Made by a program: the position numbers and the translations under genes
The notes under the pieces: generated by a model
Told to the model about the DNA's origin: nothing
The model's database searches: none
Seen by the model: the letters and a program-made list of their open reading frames with translations, nothing else
Source of the DNA: Toxonevra muliebris
Lineage: Eukaryota; Arthropoda; Insecta; Diptera; Pallopteridae
Reading direction: 5' to 3'
Assembly: GCA_963691655.1 (NCBI GenBank)
Contig: OY829326.1
Span: 74,951,235-75,015,234 of the forward strand
Length of the DNA: 64,000 nucleotides
Shown here: piece by piece, positions 1-10,020 of the stretch
Layout: each line of letters begins with the position of its first letter
Numbering within the stretch: position 1 is the stretch's first letter

Positions 1-2617
1 ACCGCTCCAAAATTATCCCAAGAACTTGCTGACACCAAAAAGGCAATAGGATTAACTTTAATAAAGTTTGAAGATGCTCTGATTGAATTTGATAAATTCT
101 CTGATAAACATCATTTTGAAACATTAGAAGTATATTTAAAAGCAATAAAGATGCATTATATTAATCAAATCAAATGGCATGCTGCATCCATATTGGGAAG
201 TGTGGACTTCTTAGGCAATCCGCTTGGTTTTGCGAATGATTTATCGGAAGCAGTTTCTGGCCTTATTTTTGAGGGTTCAGTTAAAAGCTTGGTGAAAAAT
301 GTTACGCATGGAATTTCGAATTCAACAGCGAAACTAACAGAAACCTTGTCCGACAGCTTGGGTAGAGTAGTTTTAGATGAGCACGATAATGAAACTCGAC
401 AGAAAATTCTTGAGCTTCAATCTAATACTTCGGGTGGCCATCTTGCGGCTGGCTTAAAAGGTTTTGGCTTTGGATTGCTTGGTGGCGTTACAAGTATAGT
501 TAGACATACGTATGTCGGTGCTCAATCTGATGGATTCCCAGGATTTTTGAGTGGTTTGGGAAAGGGTTTAGTTGGAACTGTGACTAAACCAATTATTGGT
601 GTCCTAGATCTGGCATCGGAAACAGCAACTGCTGTAAGAGAAACAAGCAGAGGATCTGATCGCAGCTTACCAGATCGCAAAAGATTACCTCGATGCATTA
701 CTGGGGCGCCTGGAGGCTTATTGCCAACATATTCATATCGCCAAAGTAAAGGTCAACAGTATTTATATGTTATAAACCGTCGAAACTTTTCCGAAAAGTT
801 AATGTCATACGAACCGAATTTATGCAATGACCGGGAGGCAAAACTAAGATTACTTGTATCAACTGAATACATAAGAATATTCTCCCGATGTGATGAAGAT
901 CCTGCAATAATGTTTGAATGTCACTTAAGTGAGGTCCTTTCATGTCATCCGTTAATAACAAATGTGGGGAGTTCCACTTCGACAAGTAAGGCCTTACCCA
1001 GTTATTACATCGAAATTTCAACTAATTTGCCAAAGATAACTCGACCAAGAGTAAGATGTCAAAACGAAGAAATTGCTGAGAGAGCAGCAAGATGTGTAAG
1101 TTATGTATATATAAGAAATATTGGTGCATAATCATAGTCAAAAATACTTTAACTAAACTACACGTTAATGCCACTCATTCCTTATGGCATTAAAATATAG
1201 TTTATTTTTGACTATGTTTTATGTTTTAAAAATAGTTTATAATTTAAAAACTGCAATATTCAAAATTCTTTTTGTTGTCAAATCCGTGAATTTGTAGGAA
1301 ATTGTAAAGAACCTAATGGGTTTGATATATGCATATCTGTGATAAGAAAATAGCAGGTTTCGTGTTTATGAACAATTGATTTAAGTTCACAGTAGTGCTC
1401 AAGAAATTCCTAGTTTAATTTGACGTTGCTTTGTTTATATATTTCAAAGATTTTTTGTTTGCATTTGTCAAAATGCCTTCCAACATAAAAATAACAAAAC
1501 GTTTATTATGAAATTATATTTTCCTATAATTCAGAAATACGAGGAAATTGAAAAAATTTACAAAAAACATTTCAGATTATTTTTTTTTTTTACTTCGGTT
1601 GAAAAAATTATCGAACGTGGTTGCGTTCAGAAGATACACAAAATTTTAAACGGTTGTTAGTAAATTGCCAACAGTTGTTTTTAAACTGTTGTGTCTTCTG
1701 AACGGCATGATGCATCATCTGCCCAATTTTTGGGAAACAACATGTTGGCATGGCGAAATTATAATAGGTGATAGCAGCTTCAGCTCTGTCTTCTTCTCTA
1801 ATTTTTTTTATATGAAAATAATCTTAACTGTCAAAATCTTTGTTTTTTTTTTTGTTTTCCATGCATTTGTTCTTGTGCCTTTGACAATTACGATTGTTAG
1901 CAACAACAAAGTAGCGTGTTGTTATTGTTACGTTGTACTTGTTGTAATGCTGCTACCACCATGTTAAATCCGCCTTGCATGTTGGCATGAAAGAGCGGAA
2001 AAATAATATGAGCGCAAAAATGGCGTCCAAATGCCAACAGATGTGCTGAGCAAAAACACACAACTACCCGTTCAAAAGACACGCTCTCCTCTGTTGGGCA
2101 ACAAATATTTAGCCAGAAAATAAAAGCGGCGATGAATTTGCTGCATACACAGGGTTGCATGCTCATAAACACCAAATAAAATGGAGGTAAAAGCGTGTTT
2201 AACAAACAATCTTTGTGTGGCAAACTTTGCGGTTGATTTTTGAGTTGACTCCAAAGACAAAAAATAAAAAAAATTTCAAATGTTCGGCAATCAGCAAACG
2301 TGAAGATCACCTAACAGAACCGATTAATATAGCATTACTAGTCAAATTTGTTAAACACCAATTTATACTACATCAAAAAAAAATGTTTATATACAACATA
2401 AGGTATGAAAGAATTTGAAAATTTCTTCAAAACCGATTCCTGTTAATTGAATATTTTAATAATATGGCATTTGCACATCTTTCCAACTTAACATTAAATA
2501 TGATATACACATAAAACATTTCTATAAAAAATCATTAATAAAACAATTTTTTCTTTTCAGATTAACTACGCTAAAAGTGTTTTTGATGAACGAGAGCAAT
2601 CAATAACAAGTGACTAG
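1..2617 (+). CDS. Vps13D: Vps13D, C-terminal end (5' partial, two exons)
   Basis: C-terminal 383 residues of VPS13D, a bridge-like lipid-transfer protein acting at organelle contacts, mitochondria and peroxisomes in known homologues. The reading frame is open from base 1. Exon 1..1095 encodes the conserved helical region with GLGKGLVGTVTKP and FASETA-like (here LASETATAVRET) motifs and then a PH-like segment ending AARC. The exon stops at a perfect GTAAGT donor at 1096. The final exon 2561..2617 follows TTCTTTTCAG and gives INYAKSVFDEREQSITSD and a TAG stop. Animal VPS13D proteins end with the same INYAKS-type segment, which separates it from VPS13A-C. Reading through the donor would instead give a false end at 1131. 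The 1465-bp intron holds no gene. Confidence 0.93.
1096..2560 (+). other. Last intron of Vps13D
   Basis: AT-rich intron with GTAAGT donor and pyrimidine-rich acceptor. It contains an imperfect hairpin (arms 1624-1641 and 1689-1704, CGTTCAGAAGA against its complement) and short repeated GTTGGCATG words near 1744 and 1980. I see no coding segment; the open frames here are composition-driven. Confidence 0.7.
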
Positions 2618-4800
2618 AGTAACTTTTTACATGTATAAAATTTTTCCATACACTTACACACATCATGGTATCTTGTTTTGTATATATTTTTGTAAATAAC
2701 AAAATTAGGTTTCTAAGATATTCCCTAAAATAAATTACTGTTACGTTTTTAAATAATATACACAAAACTTTGCGCATTAATTTACCGATATGTAATTAAA
2801 TGGGTGATTGGAAAAAGGTTGAGATTCGACAAATATTGCGAACTAAAATGTGATATCGATTTGACTAATATTTGCATAACTAATCAACTAATCCATCGCA
2901 AAAAGCCTAAAATAGTCGCCAAAAATACGCATGCTGTAAGCATGATTCTCCTTTTAATTTTTTTATTAAGTGTAAAGTATCATGCATCGAACACAATGGA
3001 TGCGGCAACATGGCGTCTGCAGCATGGTAAAAGTATTTAGAGGTAGATGCATTTTTTCAAAAAGTAACCTTATTGAATTTTTAACAAGTACGAGGAGCAT
3101 TTTAGATAATGCATTTTTTTGAAATGGGTACAAGAGAGAGAGAGAGTTAATAGATTATGATAGCGACTTTTATTACGTAGTACTAAATTATAAAAATTAT
3201 AAATTTTATTTATACTAAAAAAAGAATAAATAATGTTATTTAAATGTAACATTATTTACAACTAATTCTCCCTATGGACATGCAAATCTATGCAAGTTAT
3301 TTTCTAATAAATTCTCACTTAAAAATTGAGCCATGAAAATACAATGCTGTTGCAAAAAGAAGAATAGTATCAAAACAAATATTTTCCCAATTGTTAAAGT
3401 TCTTCTTGTCAAAATGCATCTACCTTCTTAATTCTTCTGCCATGGTCTGCACCAAGTTTCGTTTTCACTGCGACTTGAACATAATCATTGTGGTAACGAC
3501 AGTTAGTTTTTCATCCATACGCATTCTTCACTTTATAAAAATTAAAAACAGCAACTTTTAAATTTTCCTATTGCTTACAATCAATCAGAAACAAGGAAAA
3601 ATCACCTTCACGACTGATCATTTATTTACATTTCATTCTGTCGCAGGTCAAAAATAGAAATAGATTGTAGTCGATGACTGCGGCAATTGTCGTTGTGTTG
3701 CAGCCAATGTGTTTGTCCTCATAAGAATACATGAGATCTAAATGTTGGCAGTTGCCGCAATGCTACTGCCGCATCCATTGTGTTCTATAAAAATATCTTA
3801 ATATGAAGATTGTAATAGTTGTGGAAAGGGATGACTACGAACGGAAGACCAAAGAGGATTAGCAAATAGATATATTATTGTTATTTTTCTTAATTTTCGC
3901 TTATTAATAAATACTATGTAGTACGTCACAGAACTCCTGTTTTTACTGTGTTTTTCTTATTTTCATCAATTCAAATGAAAAAAGGATAAAATTTCAGTTG
4001 TTGACCAAAAGGAAATTTTTTTTATAAATAGTTTTGCAGCAAAATTATTTCCCACAAATAGGTTTCAGTGGAATATTAGCCCCTATTCATTCACCCATTT
4101 AATTCGTTCCTGACATTGTTATACAGAGTGCATACACGTTACGAAATAAAATATCCATAAATGAAATAGAACTGAAATGTTTTAAAAATTATAATAATCC
4201 TTAGATTTCAGAGTTTTTTAACTATTACTTAATTTAATGTTCCTCATACACACAATTGGAAATTGTGATTTTTCCTCTGAAATTAAAAACAAATACATAT
4301 GTACAACGGATTTTCTTGAGGTAAAGAAGGGTATTTGTGCCAAATTAACAAAAACCCAGTTTTTAGAATAAATTTTTTAACTTTTGAAATAAATATCATT
4401 TGGTTTCTAATGATATGAGGTAGCAACTTTTGTCTGGCTTCTACTGTATTAGAGTTCAAATGGTTGGCACACTGATTGGTGAATAGCGTAGAAATATTAT
4501 ACTTAAAATTAAAGCGCACATACGTGGTTAATTGCTTTAACCGCCAGAATTTCACAAACGATTTTATTTCATACCCATACAAAATTATTTTTTTTGCATT
4601 TTGACACATTTCCGCAGTAATATACTTATCAATGAAATAAACGTAAAACTTTTAACTATTTTTACTCGATTATTACTTTGTGGCAAATTTGACTAAGTAA
4701 AAAAGTAGTAAACATGTGAATTAAAGAATTCTATAAAAAATGCTAGTGTAGGTAGATGCAGTATTCACCATAATAAAATTGGGATTAATTTTTCATAGTT
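2618..4800. other. Vps13D 3' flank, intergenic
   Basis: AT-rich sequence without a supportable gene. It holds a (GA)n run at 3133-3146, AATAAA-type words near 3226 and 3896, and the foldback repeat listed separately at 2989-3785. Confidence 0.6.
2989..3785. repeat. Foldback element with 19-bp perfect inverted ends
   Basis: GAACACAATGGATGCGGCA at 2989-3007 is the exact reverse complement of 3767-3785. A second inverted pair lies inside (3041-3055 and 3411-3425, AGGTAGATGCATTTT type), and a diverged third pair around GCATGG flanks it. The right arm carries about 300 bp of extra sequence. This is the structure of a decayed non-autonomous DNA element; no transposase and no clear target duplication were seen. 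Confidence 0.55.
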
Positions 4801-4805
4801 CATTG

Positions 4806-4814
4806 GTATAAAAA
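4806..4814 (+). promoter_or_regulatory. TATA box candidate for the CCDC167 gene
   Basis: TATAAAAAG lies about 120 bp before the proposed ATG at 4928, leaving room for a start site near 4836 and a 5' UTR of about 90 nt. Support is positional only. Confidence 0.35.
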
Positions 4815-4927
4815 GGAACACGTCATTTTAATTTATCTGGCAACATTGTGAGTTTGGCTTAGTTAATCATCTGTTTGTTAGTATTATTGTTAATAAACCA
4901 AGTTAATATAATTTGTAAATAGTTCGA

Positions 4928-6643
4928 ATGTCTACTCCGAAATTTATTGGAGGCGTCAGGAAATGCTCTATAAAAAAGGAAGTTAGTATCTATTCAATTG
5001 ATTTGCTTTATGCTAAAACTTCCTATATGTGTATAGATTTTAGCTTTCACGCATGTGCAACATCTACAGAAGCAAAAAAAATTAGTCTTACATACTTAAA
5101 CCCATATACCCTCGGGTGTGCTAGAACCACGAATGTTAAAATTGTGGAAATGGATTTTAGTGTTTGAACTATTTCTAAATTGTATATACCTGGATTGACA
5201 CTCGTGTGAAGTAGATTTAATATTTCAAAGCCTAAATGAGATCAAAATCCAAATTTTAATGAATTATGTAGATCAATTCAAATTCAACTTATACTAAAAC
5301 ATGAGATTAACTACACTGTACAACAATTTGTAACGTTTTAAAAACCCCGTGAAATTTTTTAACCGTATCTAATATTTTTGGGGTCCTTGAACACAAATCG
5401 TTTAGTATTTGATTAAATGGGTAATATATACTGCGAGCTTAAGGTCTTTTATACCCCCCGATGGTGGATCGGTTACAAGCTGTCAGACAAGCCAATATTG
5501 CTGAAATAGTAAATATGGCGTCAAGGCAATAACTCTTCTACTTTGTGAGTGGTAGTGCCACAAATGTCTTTTTCTCCTGCGAATGAGTCCTTCGCAGTGT
5601 ATTAAGATATATTCTGGCGTTTCCTTATCACTGCGAATACCGACAGATGCTGTCCTGCCTTATGCCTAAATTCTTTATGAGCTCCCCCAGTTTGCAGTTC
5701 CCCGAAAAGAAACCCATGACTATTCTGAGTTGATTTTTGCTAAGCTTAAGACAACGGGCAGCTTTTTCGGAGTTGAAATTCCCAATTAGTTGTTTTGATT
5801 GTCTAAGCTTAGGGCGATTTGTGCAGCAGATTGACCTACTGTCGCCTTCCTCCTCTTTTGATGTATCTTTTATAGTTTACTTTGCTACACCTATCAGGGG
5901 TTCTGGACCTTAACTTAGTAATGGGTGATGTAACTTTTCATATTTATTTCCTTCTCACTCTATGCTAAGGGTATACTGGTTTTGATTATGCAGTGATTAT
6001 ATAAGTGAAATATGAAGCAATTTAACCAAAATCCACTTACTGCCGATTGCATTGTGCGCAGAGCATTTAAGGTCAGGCGGCTTCCAAATATACTATTATG
6101 TCTCATTAAGGGATACATAGGCTTTATGTACGATGTTCAGTTTTACATGCACTCTGAGCCATCTGGTGACAAAATCCTTATTCATATTTTCTTCCGCAAA
6201 CTTTATGTGTTTGAGGTAAGGTATTCAAATGTGATATGGAAACTCGATGGGATCACACCAAACGATTTCTTAAAAACAGGCTAGGTAACATTGCCACACA
6301 TTTCATTACATAATTTTATGTTATAATTGCAATAGCTTCTACAAGTTTTATACATCAATATATATTCTATTCTTTTCAGATATATGAAATTGAAAGTGAT
6401 ATACTCTCTTTATCAAACAGACTTAGAGGACTAGAGGATTTATTAGATAATGTAAGCATCGAAGATGCACGCCGCGACGCAATCGAGGATGAATTACTAT
6501 CATTAAAAATTAAAATCGATGAGCATAAGACCATCCTAAAGGAACTCCATAAGGACAATACTGTGCCGCTATTACTTATAACATGTTTTATAATTTTTAT
6601 ATTTTTTATTTTTGGACTGTATAATATGTTTTATAAAATATAA
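4928..6643 (+). CDS. CCDC167: CCDC167-like tail-anchored coiled-coil membrane protein
   Basis: Small protein of about 105 residues. Exon 2, 6380..6643, is firm: it follows TTCTTTTCAG and encodes EIESDILSLSNRL, a heptad-rich coiled coil with a central acidic stretch, then a hydrophobic segment (VPLLLITCFIIFIFFIFGL) ending six residues later. This coiled coil plus C-terminal membrane anchor matches the human CCDC167 family (about 97 aa), whose function is poorly known. Exon 1 is proposed as 4928..4981 (MSTPKFIGGVRKCSIKKE) ending at GTTAGT; both junctions are phase 0, giving KKE-IYEIES. The exon 1 choice is inference (about 0.6). The intron contains a LINE fragment. Its stop lies 4 bp from that of convergent SmD1. 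Confidence 0.75.
5530..5870 (-). mobile_element. LINE ORF2 C-terminal fragment in the CCDC167 intron
   Basis: The minus strand reads DKETPEYILIHCEGLIRRR, the HC-containing zinc-knuckle region that follows RNase H in RNase H-bearing non-LTR retrotransposons, then broken frame. The same segment recurs at 45310-45665, and the two copies align over most of their length. No ends or target duplication were found. Confidence 0.7.
6605..6610 (-). terminator. SmD1 polyadenylation signal inside CCDC167 coding exon
   Basis: Minus-strand AATAAA 38 bp past the SmD1 stop codon. It falls in the codons of the CCDC167 membrane anchor, so the SmD1 mRNA must overlap the CCDC167 coding sequence if this signal is used. 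Confidence 0.55.
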
Positions 6644-6647
6644 TGAA

Positions 6648-7656
6648 TTAACGCCTATTGGCAGATCTTCCTCTTCCCCGACCACGAGGACCACCGCGTC
6701 CACGCGCACCACGACCTCTTCCACGATTTCCAGCTCGGTTATTATCTTTCTTCTTCGTTTTCGATTTTGGTGTATCGTCAATTAGAAGGGTTTCTAGCGG
6801 CAAACTGTCAGGAAGTATGAAATATCTGATATTATTTCCTCGAATGCTTAGCGATTCCAACTGCACTGGATCTCTATTTTTGATCGTCATTTTGACAGAT
6901 TTTAAATGTGTGTTCATGGCTACGTCCACTCCGGTTATAGTTCCATGGATTTGTGTTCCATTTTTTAACTCGACAGTCACAGTCTCATGACTCAATTTCA
7001 TTAGGAATCTGAAAGAAATGGAATATTTTAGATAACTGGAAACATAAATCATAACCTAGATCTAAATGCCGTTGCCAAACGTTTATGTACGTTTCAAACC
7101 ATAACACACCTTTTACACGGATTGACTAGTTCCTAATGAGTGTTAAATGTTTCAGAAGCATGAGAACAAATTTTTGACACAGCTGAGAAATTGCATAGCG
7201 CAAATTACAAAATGCGATTACTACAATCTTGGGAGTATGATTTTAACAAATACAAAAATATACAGGAATACTTGATTTAAAATTTTTTTGCTTATTGGAA
7301 AACAGGAGATTGGCATTAAAACTAAATGTGCACAATAAATTGGCGGTAAAAAAACAGACCGCGTGAACAAGTAGCCACAATGGAGCACAACAGCATCTGA
7401 GATGATAAATTATTTTGTTTCAAATTCACTTTGAAACCTGAATAGAAAATCGACATTAAAACAATTTCCACCATAATTTGTCGCCAACTTTTTGTAATTT
7501 GTAACATTCTGCTGAAACAAATGTAAAAATAAAAAAATCGCAGGGGGTATTTTCATGAAAAAGGTGGTAGTATTATGATTTGGAGAAAATTGTAATTTTA
7601 ATAAATTTCTAAAGGTGATCGATTTTAATTCAACGTTTTTACCTTACGAGCTTCAT
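6648..7656 (-). CDS. SmD1: Small nuclear ribonucleoprotein Sm D1
   Basis: Core Sm protein of spliceosomal U snRNPs, 124 aa, the usual family length. Exon 1 is a 14-nt coding micro-exon at 7643..7656 (ATGAAGCTCGTAAG, giving MKLVR) before donor GTAAAA. Exon 2 is 6648..7008 after TTTCTTTCAG. The Sm1 motif runs through [22 protein letters not shown], and Sm2 through [14 protein letters not shown]. The tail is a GRG-rich segment ([19 protein letters not shown]), the site of arginine dimethylation and SMN binding in known homologues. A longer frame starting at 7052 reads through the intron and is not the true start. CATTTTGCAG just before the ATG suggests an additional 5'-UTR intron. The gene converges on CCDC167. 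Confidence 0.96.
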
Positions 7657-7806
7657 TTCTGCAAAATGTTTACCACAAGTTTTTTATTAAACGCCGGTGA
7701 AAAGTTACACATTAATGTAAATTAAACACTAGCAACACATCACAGGGGGTGTCAAAACTCAGAAATAAATTAATAGGAAATAAAGTCTTCAAAAGTTTAT
7801 ACCGGC

Positions 7807-8227
7807 CATACACTATACAGCTTGTCGATCGACTTAATTACATTGCACTCGATTTTTACAGAGTATAGAGCAAATGGTGCCATATTTTGCTTTCTTTGTA
7901 CTACGCAACAGCTGAAAGCGAGTGACAAATAAGGCAGGCACAAAGTTGTGCGACAAGCCCATACACCATACGACGGCGTCGACAGACTTGGATTTTCATA
8001 CAACAGTCTGTGAAACTTGAATTTTTTCTATAGTCAAGTCCATACATTATGCAAACCCATATGTTTTCTTTCTCACTTGCTTTCATCTGTTGAGTAGTAC
8101 AAAAAAAGAAAAAATATGGCACTATTTGCAAATTACTGTTTAAAAATCAGGTGCAATGTAAAATAGTGTGTGGCCTACGTGCGACCGTGTCGATCGGAAA
8201 GTCAAACAATAAGTTGTATGGTGTATG
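7807..8227. mobile_element. Foldback MITE with long imperfect inverted repeats
   Basis: The ends begin CATACACTATAC (7807) and its near complement GTATGGTGTATG (8216-8227). Inverted similarity continues inward: the GATCGAC block at 7827 matches the one near 8191, and 7869-7927 pairs with 8071-8130 through GTGCCATATTTT and TTGTACTAC. There is no coding capacity. It lies 150 bp upstream of SmD1. Confidence 0.7.
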
Positions 8228-8949
8228 ATAAAGAGCGCGAAATCAATTTGCGTTTCAATAATGCAAAAAAATAAATTGTTTGTGATAAAAATTAATATCA
8301 ATTATGGTTGGTTGGTTGCGATAGCTAATCTTCAGCAACCTAATTTGGGCCACAATAACCGCTATGGCGCTGTTTTAAAAATACTTCTTCATCGAACACT
8401 GAATTTAAGCAGGTCAATACTAAGCCCACCTTATAGAGTTTAGGTCTCTTAAAAGATTTTTCAGTTTAAATACCGAGAAATCTGACAGGCTTAAAAAAGA
8501 CAAATGGATGAGTGTATCTTGTTCGTTCATTCCACAATGCGTGTTAACGAGGGCACGCTGTTTCTCTGCATTTAGCCAGTCGTAAGTCCAGCAATATCAG
8601 TGCGATCTCTGTATATGAGCTACCTCCTTGTATGAAGGCCATGTCGCATGCGTGGTATACCAGGATGTTAATGACTTCCACCTGCAATTAGCCAGTTTTG
8701 ATTAGTGCAAGAGTGTATTTATCCTGACTACTCCAAGGGGGACTAAAACCGGAATCGCTAAGAGGTCGTTCACATATTATGTAACGCAAACTCCTCCCCC
8801 CAGGTCGCAACAAATTTGATCAATTTATTGCCATCTGTAATGAGTGTAAATGGGATGTTGTTTTCTGTCTGAAAATATTTTATTTCCTTTGGGCCCTAGA
8901 AGGAAATCTTACGTTAAAATCTAGTTTACACACAGTTGTGGTATGATAC
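8228..8949. other. Intergenic, SmD1 to Rrp43
   Basis: No gene seen. At 8762-8805 there is a solitary copy of a repeat end (CGTTCACATATTATGTAACG followed by a C-rich run) that matches the ends of the element at 25528-26568. Confidence 0.5.
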
Positions 8950-9365
8950 AATCCTTGAACACAAAACTTGGTACTATACTTGGAACTTTGCTCTACCCAC
9001 AAGTACTTTCAGCCCAACAGCCAGTAGTCCAAAGACTTTCCGGAATGTCAAGGACGTTATTTTTAGTGTGAATGTCAATGAGAAAGAGTAGCAGCATCTC
9101 GTTTGGTGCCTTTATATGACAAATTCTAATGTGAAACATTATAGCTCCCAGGGCAGACTATTGCACCATAGGCTAAAATTGGACGCACTAATGTTGTGTA
9201 CATTCAATGTGTGATAAGGGGACGTAAGCCAGTATCTTTGGCCAAACAACCTTTTGCATGAATAAAAAGCCACACAAGCTTTCCTGACCCGTAGCTCGAT
9301 TTTGATTTTCCAGTTAAACTTATTTGACTGATCGAGAGTTCTAACATATCAAATTGAGTTTTGAG
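8950..9365 (-). mobile_element. LINE reverse-transcriptase fragment (RNase H-LINE group)
   Basis: Reverse complement reads FNWKIKIELRVRKACVAFYSCKRLFG and further decayed frame. This is the thumb region downstream of the YADD motif and resembles ERTKKGLAAYYTCKRTFGKRW in the LINE copy at 39346-41006. Frames are broken. It sits between SmD1 and Rrp43. Confidence 0.6.
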
Positions 9366-10020
9366 TCAGACTTCGCACTTGGACTTTTTTTTATTTTAAG
9401 TGGAAGCTCGTTTTTGTAAATATGACTAAATTTCTTATAAGTGGATAAAATATGTGGTTTTAAGCATATTTAGTTTACTAGTAAAAGTTTATTAAATCAA
9501 ACAAAACAAAGAAAAATAATTTTAACATGGAACACTTAGTCGCAGTGAAGTTGTTAAGCTCATTTCAATATTGGAAAATAAGGTTTGTTATGCTCAAGGT
9601 ATATATTCTGATAATTTTCAGTCCAAAGAAAACAAAAATTCTACTCTTCAAGAAAATGTAATTAATGCGTTTATTAAAGATACTTTGCAAAGTTACAACT
9701 TGTTTACGTGTTCGTTTGAAAAGTTCTTTATTAATCTTAATGGATTAAGCGCAACCGTCAATAGTCTCGTTTTGTTGCATGTATATTATGGTTTGGGCTA
9801 AGAGCTAGCGGTTACATGCGATTACCCCTAATGCCAAGAGTTTTCTATTAAAAATGTTTTTCTGATTCACACTGTACTTTATAGAATTTTTGTTTTATGG
9901 CAATTGTTTAGAAACACATGTATGTTGTTTTCTTTCTTTAATAAAAACCTCAAACTATAAATTATTGAAAATTGAAGATACAACGTGACGTCTTGAACCA
10001 AACTTTGTCGAACTTTGGAA

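Noticed and set aside
1665..1967. 100-aa plus-strand frame and overlapping 137-aa minus frame
   Set aside because: Both lie in the Vps13D intron, are T-rich and show no domain.
6012..6284. 90-aa plus-strand frame in the CCDC167 intron
   Set aside because: No splice signals in phase with the CCDC167 exons and no recognisable family.
6648..7052. SmD1 read from the upstream ATG at 7052 (134 aa)
   Set aside because: The first 15 residues come from intron sequence; FLMKLS must follow MKLVR, which is supplied by the micro-exon at 7643-7656.
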